This document shows, in pieces, positions 55,014-63,204 of a stretch of 64,000 bases of DNA. The position numbers were made by a program, and so were the translations under genes. Under the pieces are notes generated by a model, which saw nothing but the letters and a program-made list of their open reading frames with translations, had not been told where the DNA came from and ran no database searches. The DNA is taken from the NCBI RefSeq assembly GCF_003576375.1, contig NZ_QWGE01000001.1, positions 310,001-374,000 of the forward strand. Reading direction: 5' to 3'. The stretch comes from Pontibacter oryzae (GTDB taxonomy: Bacteria > Bacteroidota > Bacteroidia > Cytophagales > Hymenobacteraceae). Position 1 is the stretch's first letter. Every line of letters begins with the position of its first letter.

Positions 55014-57112
55014 TAGCTAAGTATAATCGTAATCGTTTTTTCTTTATCTATATCGGTTCCTGGCGCCATCGACTGTTTCTGTACCCGCTTGCCGCTGCCC
55101 TGTACTTTAACCTGCAGGTGCTGGTTGCCAAGTATGAACAGCGCATCGCGCAGGGTCATGCCCACCACATCGGGCACCTTATTCTCCAGTACCGGGTTTG
55201 AGGCAAACTCAAAGGAGCGGCGCTTCGGCGACACCTTCACCCATTCCTCGTCCGTGTTTTCGGTGTGCGTGCTTAGACCAATTGTATTGCAGATCATTTT
55301 CAGGTCATCAAAGCTACCTGCCTGCAACACGGGCATACTGTCTTTTGCCGGCACCACGCGCGCATGCATAGGTTGGTGCATGGCCAAATCACGAGCATAG
55401 GCTTTATCAGCAAGTTCTTTAAACACCGGGGCTGCCACATCGCCACCATACACATTCACACCTTTTGGGCTGTCTATAATCACGATGCAGCTATACTTTG
55501 GATTGTCGGCTGGGAAATAACCGGCAAAGGATGCTGAATACTCGCGTACATAGCGGCCATCTTTTACCTTGCGGGCTGTGCCGGTTTTACCTGCAATTTT
55601 ATAATCTTTACTATGGATGTTTTTGGCCGTGCCGTGCTCTACTACACCTTCCAGCATTTCGCGCATCTTCTTCAGCGTTGCCTCTGAGCATATTTTCTCG
55701 TTCAACACACGCGTGCTAAACGATTGAATAACTTCATCAGCTTTGCGAATTTCCTTCACGATGATAGGCTGGATCTTAACCCCGTTGTTAGCCACGGCAT
55801 TGTACATGGCAAGGGTTTGCAGCGGCGACAGCTTCATCTCGTAGCCAATAGCCATAGAGGTTAGCGTGGTGCCGTACCAGTTTTTATCCTGTGGGCTTTT
55901 CATGTATGGCCGGGCCTCGCCTTCCATCTGGAAGCCAAGCGTGCTATTCAGGCCAAATTTATGCAGGTAGTCTACATAGGCTTGCTGCTCCGTGCCAAAG
56001 TACTTCTCCATCAACTTCACAACACCGATGTTGGAAGATTTTTCAAAAACCTCTTTCACGGTAAGCACGCCGTAGCCGCCAATCTTAGAGTCCGACATCA
56101 CGGTGTTCTTGATACGGTAACGACCATCGCCGGTATCCACGGTGTCGGTCAGTTTTATATCCGGGGCGTGCTCAAACAAGGCCATCATGGAAGCCAGCTT
56201 AAAGGTAGACCCTGGCTCCGTACGCCCCTGGTTACCAACAGCATAGTTATAATCCTCAATGTATCCACCTTTGGTTTTACCGAGGTTCGCGATTGCTTTT
56301 ACCTCACCGGTCTTCACCTCCATCATAATCACGCAGCCATACTCCGCGTCGGTTTTCTGGAGCACCTTATAAAGCGCGTTTTCGGCTACGTCCTGCAGGT
56401 TAATGTCCAGCGTAGTCTTTATGTCATAGCCGTGCAGCGGCTTAACCTCGGTGCCATCATAGATTGGCTTGCTTCCGCCCGCAATACGCTCAAAAAGAGC
56501 CTCGCCGTTAGTACCAGCCAGGTCGCCGTTAAAGCTATATTCCAGACCAGCTCCGTTTTTATCCTCGTTTATAAACCCGACAGTACGCTCTGCTAACAGG
56601 CCAAAAGGCTTGAAGCGCTTTTCTACCTTCTCAAAGATGACACCTCCCTTATTTTTGCCCTCACGGAAAATAGGCCACTGCGCCATCAGCTTTTTATCTT
56701 GGTAATTGATCTGGCGGCTGTTCATGCGAATATACCTTCGGCCAGAATGGCGGGCGTTCTTTATTTTACGGCGGTAATAATCCTCAGATCTGTCGCCGTA
56801 GAAACGAGCAAGCAGCATGGCCAGGGAGTCTACGCCGCCGTTAAACACCTCTGCCTTCGCTACGGTTGGGTCGAAAGCCACGCGGTAGAAAGGCAGCGAC
56901 GTGGCAAGTATACTTTCGTTATCAGAGAGGATGTTGCCGCGGGTAGCAAATACTGGCTTATAAAAAATACGACGCTCTTTGGAGATGCTCTTCCACTTCT
57001 CCCCGTCGAAAAATTGAATGTTAACGATTTTATACACGATCGCAAACGCAAAAAGGCATACCAACAGGAATGCCACTCTTACTCGGATCAGTATGGATTT
57101 CTTAATATTCAT
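55013..57112 (-). CDS. ftsI: Septal transpeptidase FtsI (PBP3) with PASTA domain
   Basis: A class B penicillin-binding protein of about 699 residues. I start at ATG 57112 (MNIKKSILIRV), since the frame to 57124 adds only MCRQ. One membrane helix (about 10-28) precedes a dimerisation domain and the transpeptidase with GSTFKLASMM (SxxK), KSSNIGVVK (SxN) and AGKTGTARK (KTG). The C-terminal 65 residues form a PASTA domain (VPDVVGMTLRDALFILGNQ), which binds unlinked peptidoglycan. It cross-links septal wall with FtsW and overlaps ftsL. Confidence 0.95.
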   Translation of the reverse strand: MNIKKSILIRVRVAFLLVCLFAFAIVYKIVNIQFFDGEKWKSISKERRIFYKPVFATRGNILSDNESILATSLPFYRVAFDPTVAKAEVFNGGVDSLAMLLARFYGDRSEDYYRRKIKNARHSGRRYIRMNSRQINYQDKKLMAQWPIFREGKNKGGVIFEKVEKRFKPFGLLAERTVGFINEDKNGAGLEYSFNGDLAGTNGEALFERIAGGSKPIYDGTEVKPLHGYDIKTTLDINLQDVAENALYKVLQKTDAEYGCVIMMEVKTGEVKAIANLGKTKGGYIEDYNYAVGNQGRTEPGSTFKLASMMALFEHAPDIKLTDTVDTGDGRYRIKNTVMSDSKIGGYGVLTVKEVFEKSSNIGVVKLMEKYFGTEQQAYVDYLHKFGLNSTLGFQMEGEARPYMKSPQDKNWYGTTLTSMAIGYEMKLSPLQTLAMYNAVANNGVKIQPIIVKEIRKADEVIQSFSTRVLNEKICSEATLKKMREMLEGVVEHGTAKNIHSKDYKIAGKTGTARKVKDGRYVREYSASFAGYFPADNPKYSCIVIIDSPKGVNVYGGDVAAPVFKELADKAYARDLAMHQPMHARVVPAKDSMPVLQAGSFDDLKMICNTIGLSTHTENTDEEWVKVSPKRRSFEFASNPVLENKVPDVVGMTLRDALFILGNQHLQVKVQGSGKRVQKQSMAPGTDIDKEKTITIILS

Positions 57113-57533
57113 CTGCCGGCACAATCACTTGATATGGTGGAGATGAGCTTTCTTCCAGGCCAAGCGGCGCCACATTGCGGGCCACCTCAGACTGTTTACT
57201 GGCTTCCATGTAGTCAGACTTCAGCGTGGAATAGTCTGCGCGCAGGTCTTCCACCTCTACTTTAACCTTATCTATTCTTCGGATGGTTTTTTCGGCGAAG
57301 TGCGTATTGCCGATATAAAAAAGGGTTACGCCAGTCAGGAAAAGCACCCGTGGCATATACTTCAACGGAACACCCTCTTCGAATAAGGCATCCACATTAG
57401 CATACTTCTCAACAAGCGCAAACAGGCTGAACCCTCTTTTCTTAGGCTTCTGAGATTCTTCGGCCTCTGGCTTCACGCGCACCGAATTGGTTTTCGGGGC
57501 AGCTGGTCTTTGGTTGAGTACGTTTGAAGCCAT
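57102..57533 (-). CDS. ftsL: FtsL-like divisome protein
   Basis: A 143-aa bitopic protein: a charged N-terminal tail (1-60), one membrane helix (about 62-78, VLFLTGVTLFYIG), then a periplasmic coiled coil (IRRIDKVKVEVEDLRADYST). It is identified by topology and by its position between rsmH and ftsI, because FtsL sequences are poorly conserved. It probably scaffolds FtsI/FtsW activation. Confidence 0.8.
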   Translation of the reverse strand: MASNVLNQRPAAPKTNSVRVKPEAEESQKPKKRGFSLFALVEKYANVDALFEEGVPLKYMPRVLFLTGVTLFYIGNTHFAEKTIRRIDKVKVEVEDLRADYSTLKSDYMEASKQSEVARNVAPLGLEESSSPPYQVIVPADEY

Positions 57534-57561
57534 ACGTATTTACTTTAGCTAATCGTTTGTT

Positions 57562-58482
57562 TTACTTTTCTGCACGCGCCTCCTTTTTCTCAGCTACTCT
57601 TAGCTTGGCACTTCTGGAACGGCTGTTTTCCAGCAGCTCCTCTTCTGATGGTGTAATCGGCTTGCGGCTTACAGCCTCCAGCGGCTTTATCTCATTTCCG
57701 AATAGATCTTTTTCCACCTCCCCGAAAAATTTACCCTTTGCAATGAAGTTCTTCACCATACGGTCTTCCAGAGAGTGATAAGAGATCACGGAGAGTCTTC
57801 CGCCGGGCTTCAGCACCTCTGCTGCCTGCTCCAGCATCTCTTCAAGCGCCTTCATCTCATCGTTCACCTCAATGCGAAGCGCCTGAAACACTTGCGCCAG
57901 GTATTTATTCTCTTTCCCTTTCGGCGTGCAGGAACTGATCGCCTGCTTGAACTCGCTAATAGTTTGGAAAGGTTGCCTGTTGCGTTTCTCCATCACGGTC
58001 CGGGCCAGTGTCTTGGCGTTCTTCACCTCTCCGTAAATCCCAAAGATGCGGTGCAGCTGCTCCTCTGAGTAAGTTTCCAGCACCTCCTGGGCGGTAATAC
58101 CAAAATCGGCATCCATGCGCATATCCAACGGGCCATCAAAACGGGTTGAAAAACCACGCTCCGGCACGTTAAACTGATGCGACGAAACGCCTAGATCCGC
58201 CAGTATACCATCAACCTGGCTTACGCGGTATAGGCGCAGGTATTTCTTCAGGTCGCGGAAGTTAGCTCGTACAAACTGAAAAGTTGGCGCTTCCAGCTTT
58301 TTAGATTGCTCCTGCGCATCGCTATCCTGGTCAAAACTATACAGCTTGCCTGTTGTGAGCTCCTGCAGAATACGCGCAGAATGCCCGCCGCCGCCAAAGG
58401 TCACATCCACATATACACCATCCGGCTTAATGGCGAGTGCCTTAACCGACTCCTCCAGCAATACTGGGCGATGATACTCCAT
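57562..58482 (-). CDS. rsmH: 16S rRNA m4C1402 methyltransferase
   Basis: A 306-aa RsmH (MraW) methylating N4 of C1402 in 16S rRNA. SAM motif YVDVTFGGGGHSARIL, HRPVLLEE at the N-terminus and ISYHSLEDRMVKNF are typical. It lies directly after mraZ in the usual dcw order. Confidence 0.96.
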   Translation of the reverse strand: MEYHRPVLLEESVKALAIKPDGVYVDVTFGGGGHSARILQELTTGKLYSFDQDSDAQEQSKKLEAPTFQFVRANFRDLKKYLRLYRVSQVDGILADLGVSSHQFNVPERGFSTRFDGPLDMRMDADFGITAQEVLETYSEEQLHRIFGIYGEVKNAKTLARTVMEKRNRQPFQTISEFKQAISSCTPKGKENKYLAQVFQALRIEVNDEMKALEEMLEQAAEVLKPGGRLSVISYHSLEDRMVKNFIAKGKFFGEVEKDLFGNEIKPLEAVSRKPITPSEEELLENSRSRSAKLRVAEKKEARAEK

Positions 58483-58950
58483 TTATAAAAGTGGCTCTTC
58501 AGCCGGTTTATCACCCAGAAACTTCTGGGCAAGCTGTGAAAAACTCTGTTGATCCTGGATTAGGAACTCCTCATACTTATCAGGGTTCCAGATCTCTACC
58601 CGGTTGCCTAAGCCCACCACAATAGCTTCCTTCTCAAGCGATGCAAACCGCGCCATGGTTTTTGGAACGATAAAGCGGCCAGCACCATCCAGTTCGATCT
58701 CGGTATTTCCGCGAAAGAAATTGCGCTGAAAGTGCCGATACTCTTCGTTGAACTCATTCAGGCCCGCTACCTTGTCGTAAATCACTTTCCACTCCGCTTT
58801 TGGGTAAAGCACTAAGCAAGGCTCAAACCCTCTCATCAGCACCACATGATTGCCCGACGCCTCCGGCAAGTTGGTTTTTATCTTCGCAGGTAAAACCAAC
58901 CGTCCCTTAGGATCGATCTTGCACTCATATTCGCCAGAGAGAAAGTTCAT
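58483..58950 (-). CDS. mraZ: Transcriptional regulator MraZ
   Basis: A 155-aa AbrB-fold DNA-binding protein, first gene of the dcw cluster. The frame is open to 59043, but I start at ATG 58950 (MNFLSGEYECKIDPKGRLVL), the normal MraZ N-terminus. Starting earlier would place the promoter inside the gene. Two copies of the DxxGR DNA-binding motif are seen (DPKGRLVLPAK and DGAGRFIVPKT). MraZ proteins bind GTGG-containing repeats upstream of their own gene and repress dcw transcription; such repeats are present at 59020-59043. Confidence 0.95.
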   Translation of the reverse strand: MNFLSGEYECKIDPKGRLVLPAKIKTNLPEASGNHVVLMRGFEPCLVLYPKAEWKVIYDKVAGLNEFNEEYRHFQRNFFRGNTEIELDGAGRFIVPKTMARFASLEKEAIVVGLGNRVEIWNPDKYEEFLIQDQQSFSQLAQKFLGDKPAEEPLL

Positions 58951-58989
58951 AGGCAATGGTAGTTTAGCCCGTATATTCTTTGGACTATA

Positions 58990-59019
58990 CAAATGTAGCC
59001 ATTCAACAAAAGATCGCAA
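58990..59019 (-). promoter_or_regulatory. Promoter of mraZ and the dcw cluster
   Basis: On the minus strand TTG (59017-59019), a 19-bp spacer and TACATTTG (58990-58997) match the Bacteroidota consensus exactly in the -7 element and spacing. The leader would be roughly 33 nt. Confidence 0.75.
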
Positions 59020-59043
59020 CCACAATCTACCACTTTTTACCAC
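59020..59043 (-). promoter_or_regulatory. Putative MraZ operator (three GTGG repeats, 10-bp spacing)
   Basis: Minus-strand GTGG at 59020-59023, 59030-59033 and 59040-59043 recurs every 10 bp and directly abuts the -33 element. Regularly spaced GTGG-type repeats next to the mraZ promoter are the known binding pattern of MraZ. Confidence 0.7.
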
Positions 59044-59045
59044 TT

Positions 59046-59092
59046 TGTGGATAAATTATGGTAATCCACACCACTTATCCACATTATCCACA
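59046..59092. promoter_or_regulatory. Cluster of DnaA-box-like sites
   Basis: Perfect TTATCCACA nonamers lie at 59075-59083 and 59084-59092 (plus) and 59046-59054 (minus). TAATCCACA at 59062-59070 has one mismatch. TTATCCACA is the strong DnaA-box consensus. The same bases contain additional GTGG words, so an extended MraZ operator is an alternative reading. Confidence 0.55.
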
Positions 59093-59322
59093 TTCGGATG
59101 GCTTCATTTTGGGGGTAACTTTATTTGCAGCATAATTGCTTTTTATTTAAAATACGACCCCCAAAGGCACATTTCGGCTGATTATCAGCAAATTAACTTG
59201 CTTAAGATAGTATATAGCATATTTTATATAGCTACCAACCGCAAAAGTGGGGCAAAGTGGCAAGAATAGAATAAAAAGTAAGGGATTTAACCAAGGTAGG
59301 TGAAAGTGGCAGTTGCTTTTCA
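59093..59322. other. AT-rich divergent spacer with further GTGG words
   Basis: AT-rich at 59130-59160 and especially 59180-59235, with a low-melting stretch near 59205-59230. Plus-strand GTGG words at 59247-59250 and 59257-59260 again show 10-bp spacing, and another lies at 59306. No gene is present. Confidence 0.45.
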
Positions 59323-59330
59323 TATCTTTG
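59323..59330 (+). promoter_or_regulatory. -7 element immediately before the metal-module gene
   Basis: TATCTTTG at 59323-59330 is an exact TANNTTTG match whose end is only 4 bp from the ATG at 59335, so the transcript would be leaderless or nearly so. The -33 region lacks TTG. Confidence 0.5.
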
Positions 59331-59334
59331 CAAT

Positions 59335-59730
59335 ATGAAAGGCAATTTCAAAAATACACTTACCATACTACTCATGTGCAGCGTGCTGCTGGGGTCTGTG
59401 AGTATTGCCTTTCAGAAACGACTGTGCCAGCTAAGTGGCGTTGTAATTACCAGCCTTTCAGACAATGATTTGGCTTGCTGCGCCACCGATAGCGGTAACT
59501 CCGCGTTTAGGACTGATAGCTGCTGCACAACGGAGCTGAATCTGGCCAACCTTGCCCCAGTTGACTTAGGCAAGAATGTCACACTTCGACTGGTTGGCAT
59601 CCTGGCCCCGGCCACGCTTATGCTTCCAGCTTTCTACGCTGAGCAAGAAAAGGCCTTCGCATTCAGCGACACCTCGCCTCCGCATTTCAGTTACCGATTG
59701 CTTCATTTCATCCAGGTCTTTAGGCTATAG
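59335..59730 (+). CDS. Small Cys-rich exported protein (HYC_CC_PP-like)
   Basis: A 131-aa exported protein (signal about 1-25). Cys residues at KRLCQ, ACCATD and DSCCTTE and a late PPHFSYRLLHF segment match the layout of the small Bacteroidota family known by its H-Y-C, CC and PP motifs, although the first motif here is RLC and not HYC. Such proteins sit before TonB receptors and HMA proteins, as here, and a role in metal handling is presumed from Cys content and context. It probably forms an operon with the TonB receptor (71-bp gap). Confidence 0.65.
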   Translation: MKGNFKNTLTILLMCSVLLGSVSIAFQKRLCQLSGVVITSLSDNDLACCATDSGNSAFRTDSCCTTELNLANLAPVDLGKNVTLRLVGILAPATLMLPAFYAEQEKAFAFSDTSPPHFSYRLLHFIQVFRL

Positions 59731-59801
59731 TAAATTCAGATTTCGCTGTAACAGGCTAAGTCATGCCTGCTGTTTTTACTAAAAGCTAATTTTAAAGACC
59801 T

Positions 59802-62027
59802 ATGTTAAAATATTTGAGTGAGCATAAAGTGCTCGCCCTGTTCATTAGTACGCTACTGTTATCCTCTGCTTCGCTATTGCAAGCACAACACTTAACAGGA
59901 AAAGTAGTGGACAAAGCAAACCCTAGCCAGCCGTTAGTCGGCGCTAACGTAATCTGGCTTCAAACTGACAAAGGAACTGCAACCGATGCCTCTGGTAAGT
60001 TTACCCTCTCGCTATCGGATGCGGCTAAACCCGTTGTTTTAGTTACCTACGTTGGATACACACCGGATACAATAAGTGTAGCCGGCCGCTCTGACATTAC
60101 CGTTGCTCTGGAGGCCGCCAAAGGCATGACGGAAGTTGTTATTGAAGGGGAAAAAGAACGCCATTCAGCGTTAACGCCTACGCAAACGCAGTTCATCACA
60201 ACCAGTGACCTTGAAAAATCTGCTTGCTGCAACCTGGCCGAAAGCTTTGAAACGAATGCCGCCGTGGAAGTAAGCACTACCGATGCCGTTTCTGGTGCCA
60301 AGCAGATTCAGATGCTGGGGCTTGATGGCTCTTATACATTACTGACCACTGACAACATTCCTGCCCTGCGTGGCTTGGCTACTCCTTACCGCTTAAATTA
60401 CCTGTCGGGCACATTTATCGAGTCCATAGACATTATTAAAGGGATGGGGTCTGTGCTGAATGGCTATGAATCTATTTCCGGTCAGGTGAACGTTACCTTA
60501 CGGGACCCAGAGAAAGCCCAGCGCCTTTATATGAACCTCTATGGCAACAGCTTAGGCCGCTATGATGCAAACCTTAACCTGGCTGGCAGCCTCAACAAAA
60601 AGTGGAGCACCATCCTGATGCTGCACACCGACCAGCTGCAACACCGCTCCGACCGCAACCACGATGGTTTTATGGACCTTGCTACGGGCAGCCAGTATAA
60701 TGTCTACAACAAGTGGAAGTATGTTTCTGGTGACTGGGTGGCAGAGTTTGGACTGACTGCCTTACAAGAGCAAAAAGTAGGCGGCCAACTCGATTTTGAT
60801 GAAAACACCCCCAAGGAAGAGCAGCCGCACTACGGTATAAAATCAGATGTTGATCGCTTGGCCGGCCATACCAAAACCTCTTATACTTTTGCAGGTAAGC
60901 CCTACCAGAGCATTGGGCTCATCACATCAGCCACGCACCACAAATTTACGTCGCAGTATGGCTTACGCGACTATGATGGCGAACAGAACAGCGCCAATGC
61001 ACGCCTTATTTTCCAATCAATCATCGGAGATACGCGTCATACCTATAAAACCGGCCTCAGTTATACTTTCGAGGATTACAGCGAAAACCTAAACGACTCG
61101 CTCTTTAACCGCCGCGAGATCGTTCCGGGTGTTTTTGGAGAGTACATCTACAGCAATACACATAACCTAACCGTGGTAGCAGGCGCACGCCTTGATTTCC
61201 ATAACCTGTACGGCACGCAGTTTACGCCCAGGCTCAACGTTAAGTATGATATCTCACCGAGAAGCATACTTCGGTTTGCCACTGGCACTGGCTTTCGTGT
61301 ATCCAATATAATTGCCGAAAATACTGCCACCTTAGTAAGCTCGCGGCGTTTTGTTGTGGAGGAGGATTTAGAGGCAGAGAAAGCGTGGAACATTGGCGGC
61401 TCGTTTACTCATTACTTCGAGGTAGCAGGCCGGCCTGGCACTTTCGTGACTGACTTTTACCATACAAGCTTCATCAATCAGGTGGTGGCAGATATGTATA
61501 CTATGCCTGGCTCAGTGTTATTCTATAATTTAGGCGGTCGTTCTTATGCCAACAGTTTCCAGGCGGAGTTACAGTATGAAGTGCTCCGTGGCCTGACTGC
61601 AAAAGCGGCATATAAGTATTATGATGTCAAAACCAGTTACAAGGATAAGTTATGGCAGAAACCCATGATACCTGAACACCGGTTCTTTGTGAACATTGGT
61701 TTTGCCACACCTTTTGAAAAGTGGCGCGCCGACCTGACAACTCAGTTTTTTGGCCTAATGCCACTTGCTACAATGCAAGAGGATCACAACCAGCCCTTGG
61801 AACATAAAGCAAACTCAGACCGTTTTGCTACGGTAAACACGCAGGTAACTCGTGCATTTAAGCGTTGGGAAGTATATCTTGGGGCCGAAAACCTGCTTAA
61901 TTACCGCCAGCCAAACCCCATTTATGGGGCCAATGAGCCATTTAACGCTGGCTTTGACGCAAGTATGGTGTGGGGCCCTGTTACCGGGCGTGTGTTATAC
62001 GCAGGCCTTCGGTTTAAACTCGATTAA
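59802..62027 (+). CDS. TonB-dependent outer membrane receptor, probably metal-related
   Basis: A 741-aa receptor. Signal peptide (to about 29), carboxypeptidase-like beta-sandwich (about 30-110, LTGKVVDKANPSQPLVGANV), plug (about 125-235, with the unusual double Cys in LEKSACCNLAESFETN) and a beta-barrel to the C-terminal LYAGLRFKLD. The SACCNLAESFETN stretch occurs in Bacteroidota receptors located beside HMA proteins, and copper or another soft metal complex is the likely cargo; this is inference from context. It lies between the Cys-rich protein and the HMA protein. Confidence 0.88.
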   Translation: MLKYLSEHKVLALFISTLLLSSASLLQAQHLTGKVVDKANPSQPLVGANVIWLQTDKGTATDASGKFTLSLSDAAKPVVLVTYVGYTPDTISVAGRSDITVALEAAKGMTEVVIEGEKERHSALTPTQTQFITTSDLEKSACCNLAESFETNAAVEVSTTDAVSGAKQIQMLGLDGSYTLLTTDNIPALRGLATPYRLNYLSGTFIESIDIIKGMGSVLNGYESISGQVNVTLRDPEKAQRLYMNLYGNSLGRYDANLNLAGSLNKKWSTILMLHTDQLQHRSDRNHDGFMDLATGSQYNVYNKWKYVSGDWVAEFGLTALQEQKVGGQLDFDENTPKEEQPHYGIKSDVDRLAGHTKTSYTFAGKPYQSIGLITSATHHKFTSQYGLRDYDGEQNSANARLIFQSIIGDTRHTYKTGLSYTFEDYSENLNDSLFNRREIVPGVFGEYIYSNTHNLTVVAGARLDFHNLYGTQFTPRLNVKYDISPRSILRFATGTGFRVSNIIAENTATLVSSRRFVVEEDLEAEKAWNIGGSFTHYFEVAGRPGTFVTDFYHTSFINQVVADMYTMPGSVLFYNLGGRSYANSFQAELQYEVLRGLTAKAAYKYYDVKTSYKDKLWQKPMIPEHRFFVNIGFATPFEKWRADLTTQFFGLMPLATMQEDHNQPLEHKANSDRFATVNTQVTRAFKRWEVYLGAENLLNYRQPNPIYGANEPFNAGFDASMVWGPVTGRVLYAGLRFKLD

Positions 62028-62056
62028 TTTCTGAACTAACTAATAAACTTATTATC

Positions 62057-62413
62057 ATGAAAAAACTACAAACCCTACTCCTGAGCTTTATACTTACCTT
62101 TATAGCTATAGGAGCACAAGCACAAGCCAAAAAAGAAACTACTCAAACAGTGGAGATCAAAACATCAGCTGTTTGCGGCATGTGCAAGAAAACACTGGAA
62201 AAGGCAATGGCCTACGAGAAGGGCGTTAAGTCTTCCAGCTTAAATGTGGAGTCTAAAGTATTGACAGTGGTATTTGACAGCCGTAAAACTGATGCAGCCA
62301 ACATACGCAGTGCCGTGAATAAAACCGGCTATGATGCCGATAAGCAACCGGCTGACGCACGCGCTTACAACCGCCTCGATGAATGTTGCAAGAAAGAAGC
62401 TGGAAGCCATTAA
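62057..62413 (+). CDS. Periplasmic HMA-domain metal-binding protein
   Basis: A 118-aa exported protein with signal MKKLQTLLLSFILTFIAIGA. The heavy-metal-associated domain (about 31-98) has ligands Cys40 and Cys43 in SAVCGMCKKTLEKA and the ferredoxin-like pattern GVKSSSLNVESKVLTVVF. An extra Cys pair lies near the C-terminus (DECCKK). It probably passes copper or a similar ion in the periplasm in concert with the receptor 29 bp upstream. The gene ends at a strong hairpin. Confidence 0.9.
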   Translation: MKKLQTLLLSFILTFIAIGAQAQAKKETTQTVEIKTSAVCGMCKKTLEKAMAYEKGVKSSSLNVESKVLTVVFDSRKTDAANIRSAVNKTGYDADKQPADARAYNRLDECCKKEAGSH

Positions 62414-62424
62414 ACTGGTTCATG

Positions 62425-62470
62425 TATAAACAGAAAGGGGAGCTCTAACCAGCTCCCCTTTCTGTTTATA
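62425..62470. terminator. Bidirectional hairpin terminator
   Basis: A perfect 20-bp stem, 62425-62444 with 62451-62470, and a 6-nt loop, between the HMA gene and the convergent beta-barrel gene. Confidence 0.85.
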
Positions 62471-62485
62471 TGTAAAATTTATACT

Positions 62486-63079
62486 TTAAAATTTAAACCC
62501 GACATGCATACCGACGGATAGAACAGGCGTGCCTTTGGAATAATGAAAATATCCGACTCTGCCGCCCGCTACTCCATTTTTAAGAATATTAAAATCATTT
62601 TCTATAAAGCCAACCACACCCGCTTCAGATGTTTTAACATGTGTTACGGAGCCGTCCTGCGTACCTACATTTTCTAGGCTAGAGTTAATTTCTGCACGAT
62701 GCCTTGCCGTTGGGCCGCCCCCTATGCGAAACAAAACCGATTCACTTTGCATCAGGTCGAACGTAACTTCTGCGGAGCCCATGTAAAAAGTATTCTGCAC
62801 AGTGTAAATTTGCTTAGAGTTGTCAAAGCGCTTAGCAGACAGCATTCCAAGATTTAGCCCCACTGCGAGTCGGTTGCCTAAATAATGGTTAAAGCTGTTG
62901 CTGAACATAAGCCCTTGGCTGTCGTTCTCGGCAAGCCATACAAAACTTACGCCTGCTTTGAGAGTTGCGGGATCTTTACTATGGCCAATCCTTGATGCGC
63001 TTTGGCTATAGGCAGAAAATGGCTGGGAAAGCATAAGCACACTTATGCCAATTACTGCAATGGCAATAGAGAACTTCAT
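62486..63079 (-). CDS. Putative outer membrane beta-barrel protein
   Basis: A 197-aa exported protein (signal to about 26, ending SAYS) with alternating hydrophobic strands and a C-terminal GMHVGFKF that ends in Phe, typical for outer membrane barrels of about eight strands. No specific family recognised. It is monocistronic and convergent with the metal module; no functional link is shown. Confidence 0.6.
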   Translation of the reverse strand: MKFSIAIAVIGISVLMLSQPFSAYSQSASRIGHSKDPATLKAGVSFVWLAENDSQGLMFSNSFNHYLGNRLAVGLNLGMLSAKRFDNSKQIYTVQNTFYMGSAEVTFDLMQSESVLFRIGGGPTARHRAEINSSLENVGTQDGSVTHVKTSEAGVVGFIENDFNILKNGVAGGRVGYFHYSKGTPVLSVGMHVGFKF

Positions 63080-63204
63080 GAGGCTTGGGGAGAAAAGGGT
63101 GAAACGTAAAGGGTTAAGGTATATACCAAAATCCCTATAACATACGGCACACCCTTAACCGCTGTTGCACTTCCCTACCTATCGGCGTAAAAATAAGCAC
63201 AATT

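Noticed and set aside
43546-58950. Missing murF in the dcw cluster as a deletion
   Set aside because: Bacteroidota clusters normally carry murF elsewhere; the mraY-murE junction here is tight and shows no scar.
58951-59043. The longer MraZ frame starting at 59043
   Set aside because: It would include the promoter and operator in the coding region and adds 31 residues absent from the family. ATG 58950 gives the normal N-terminus.
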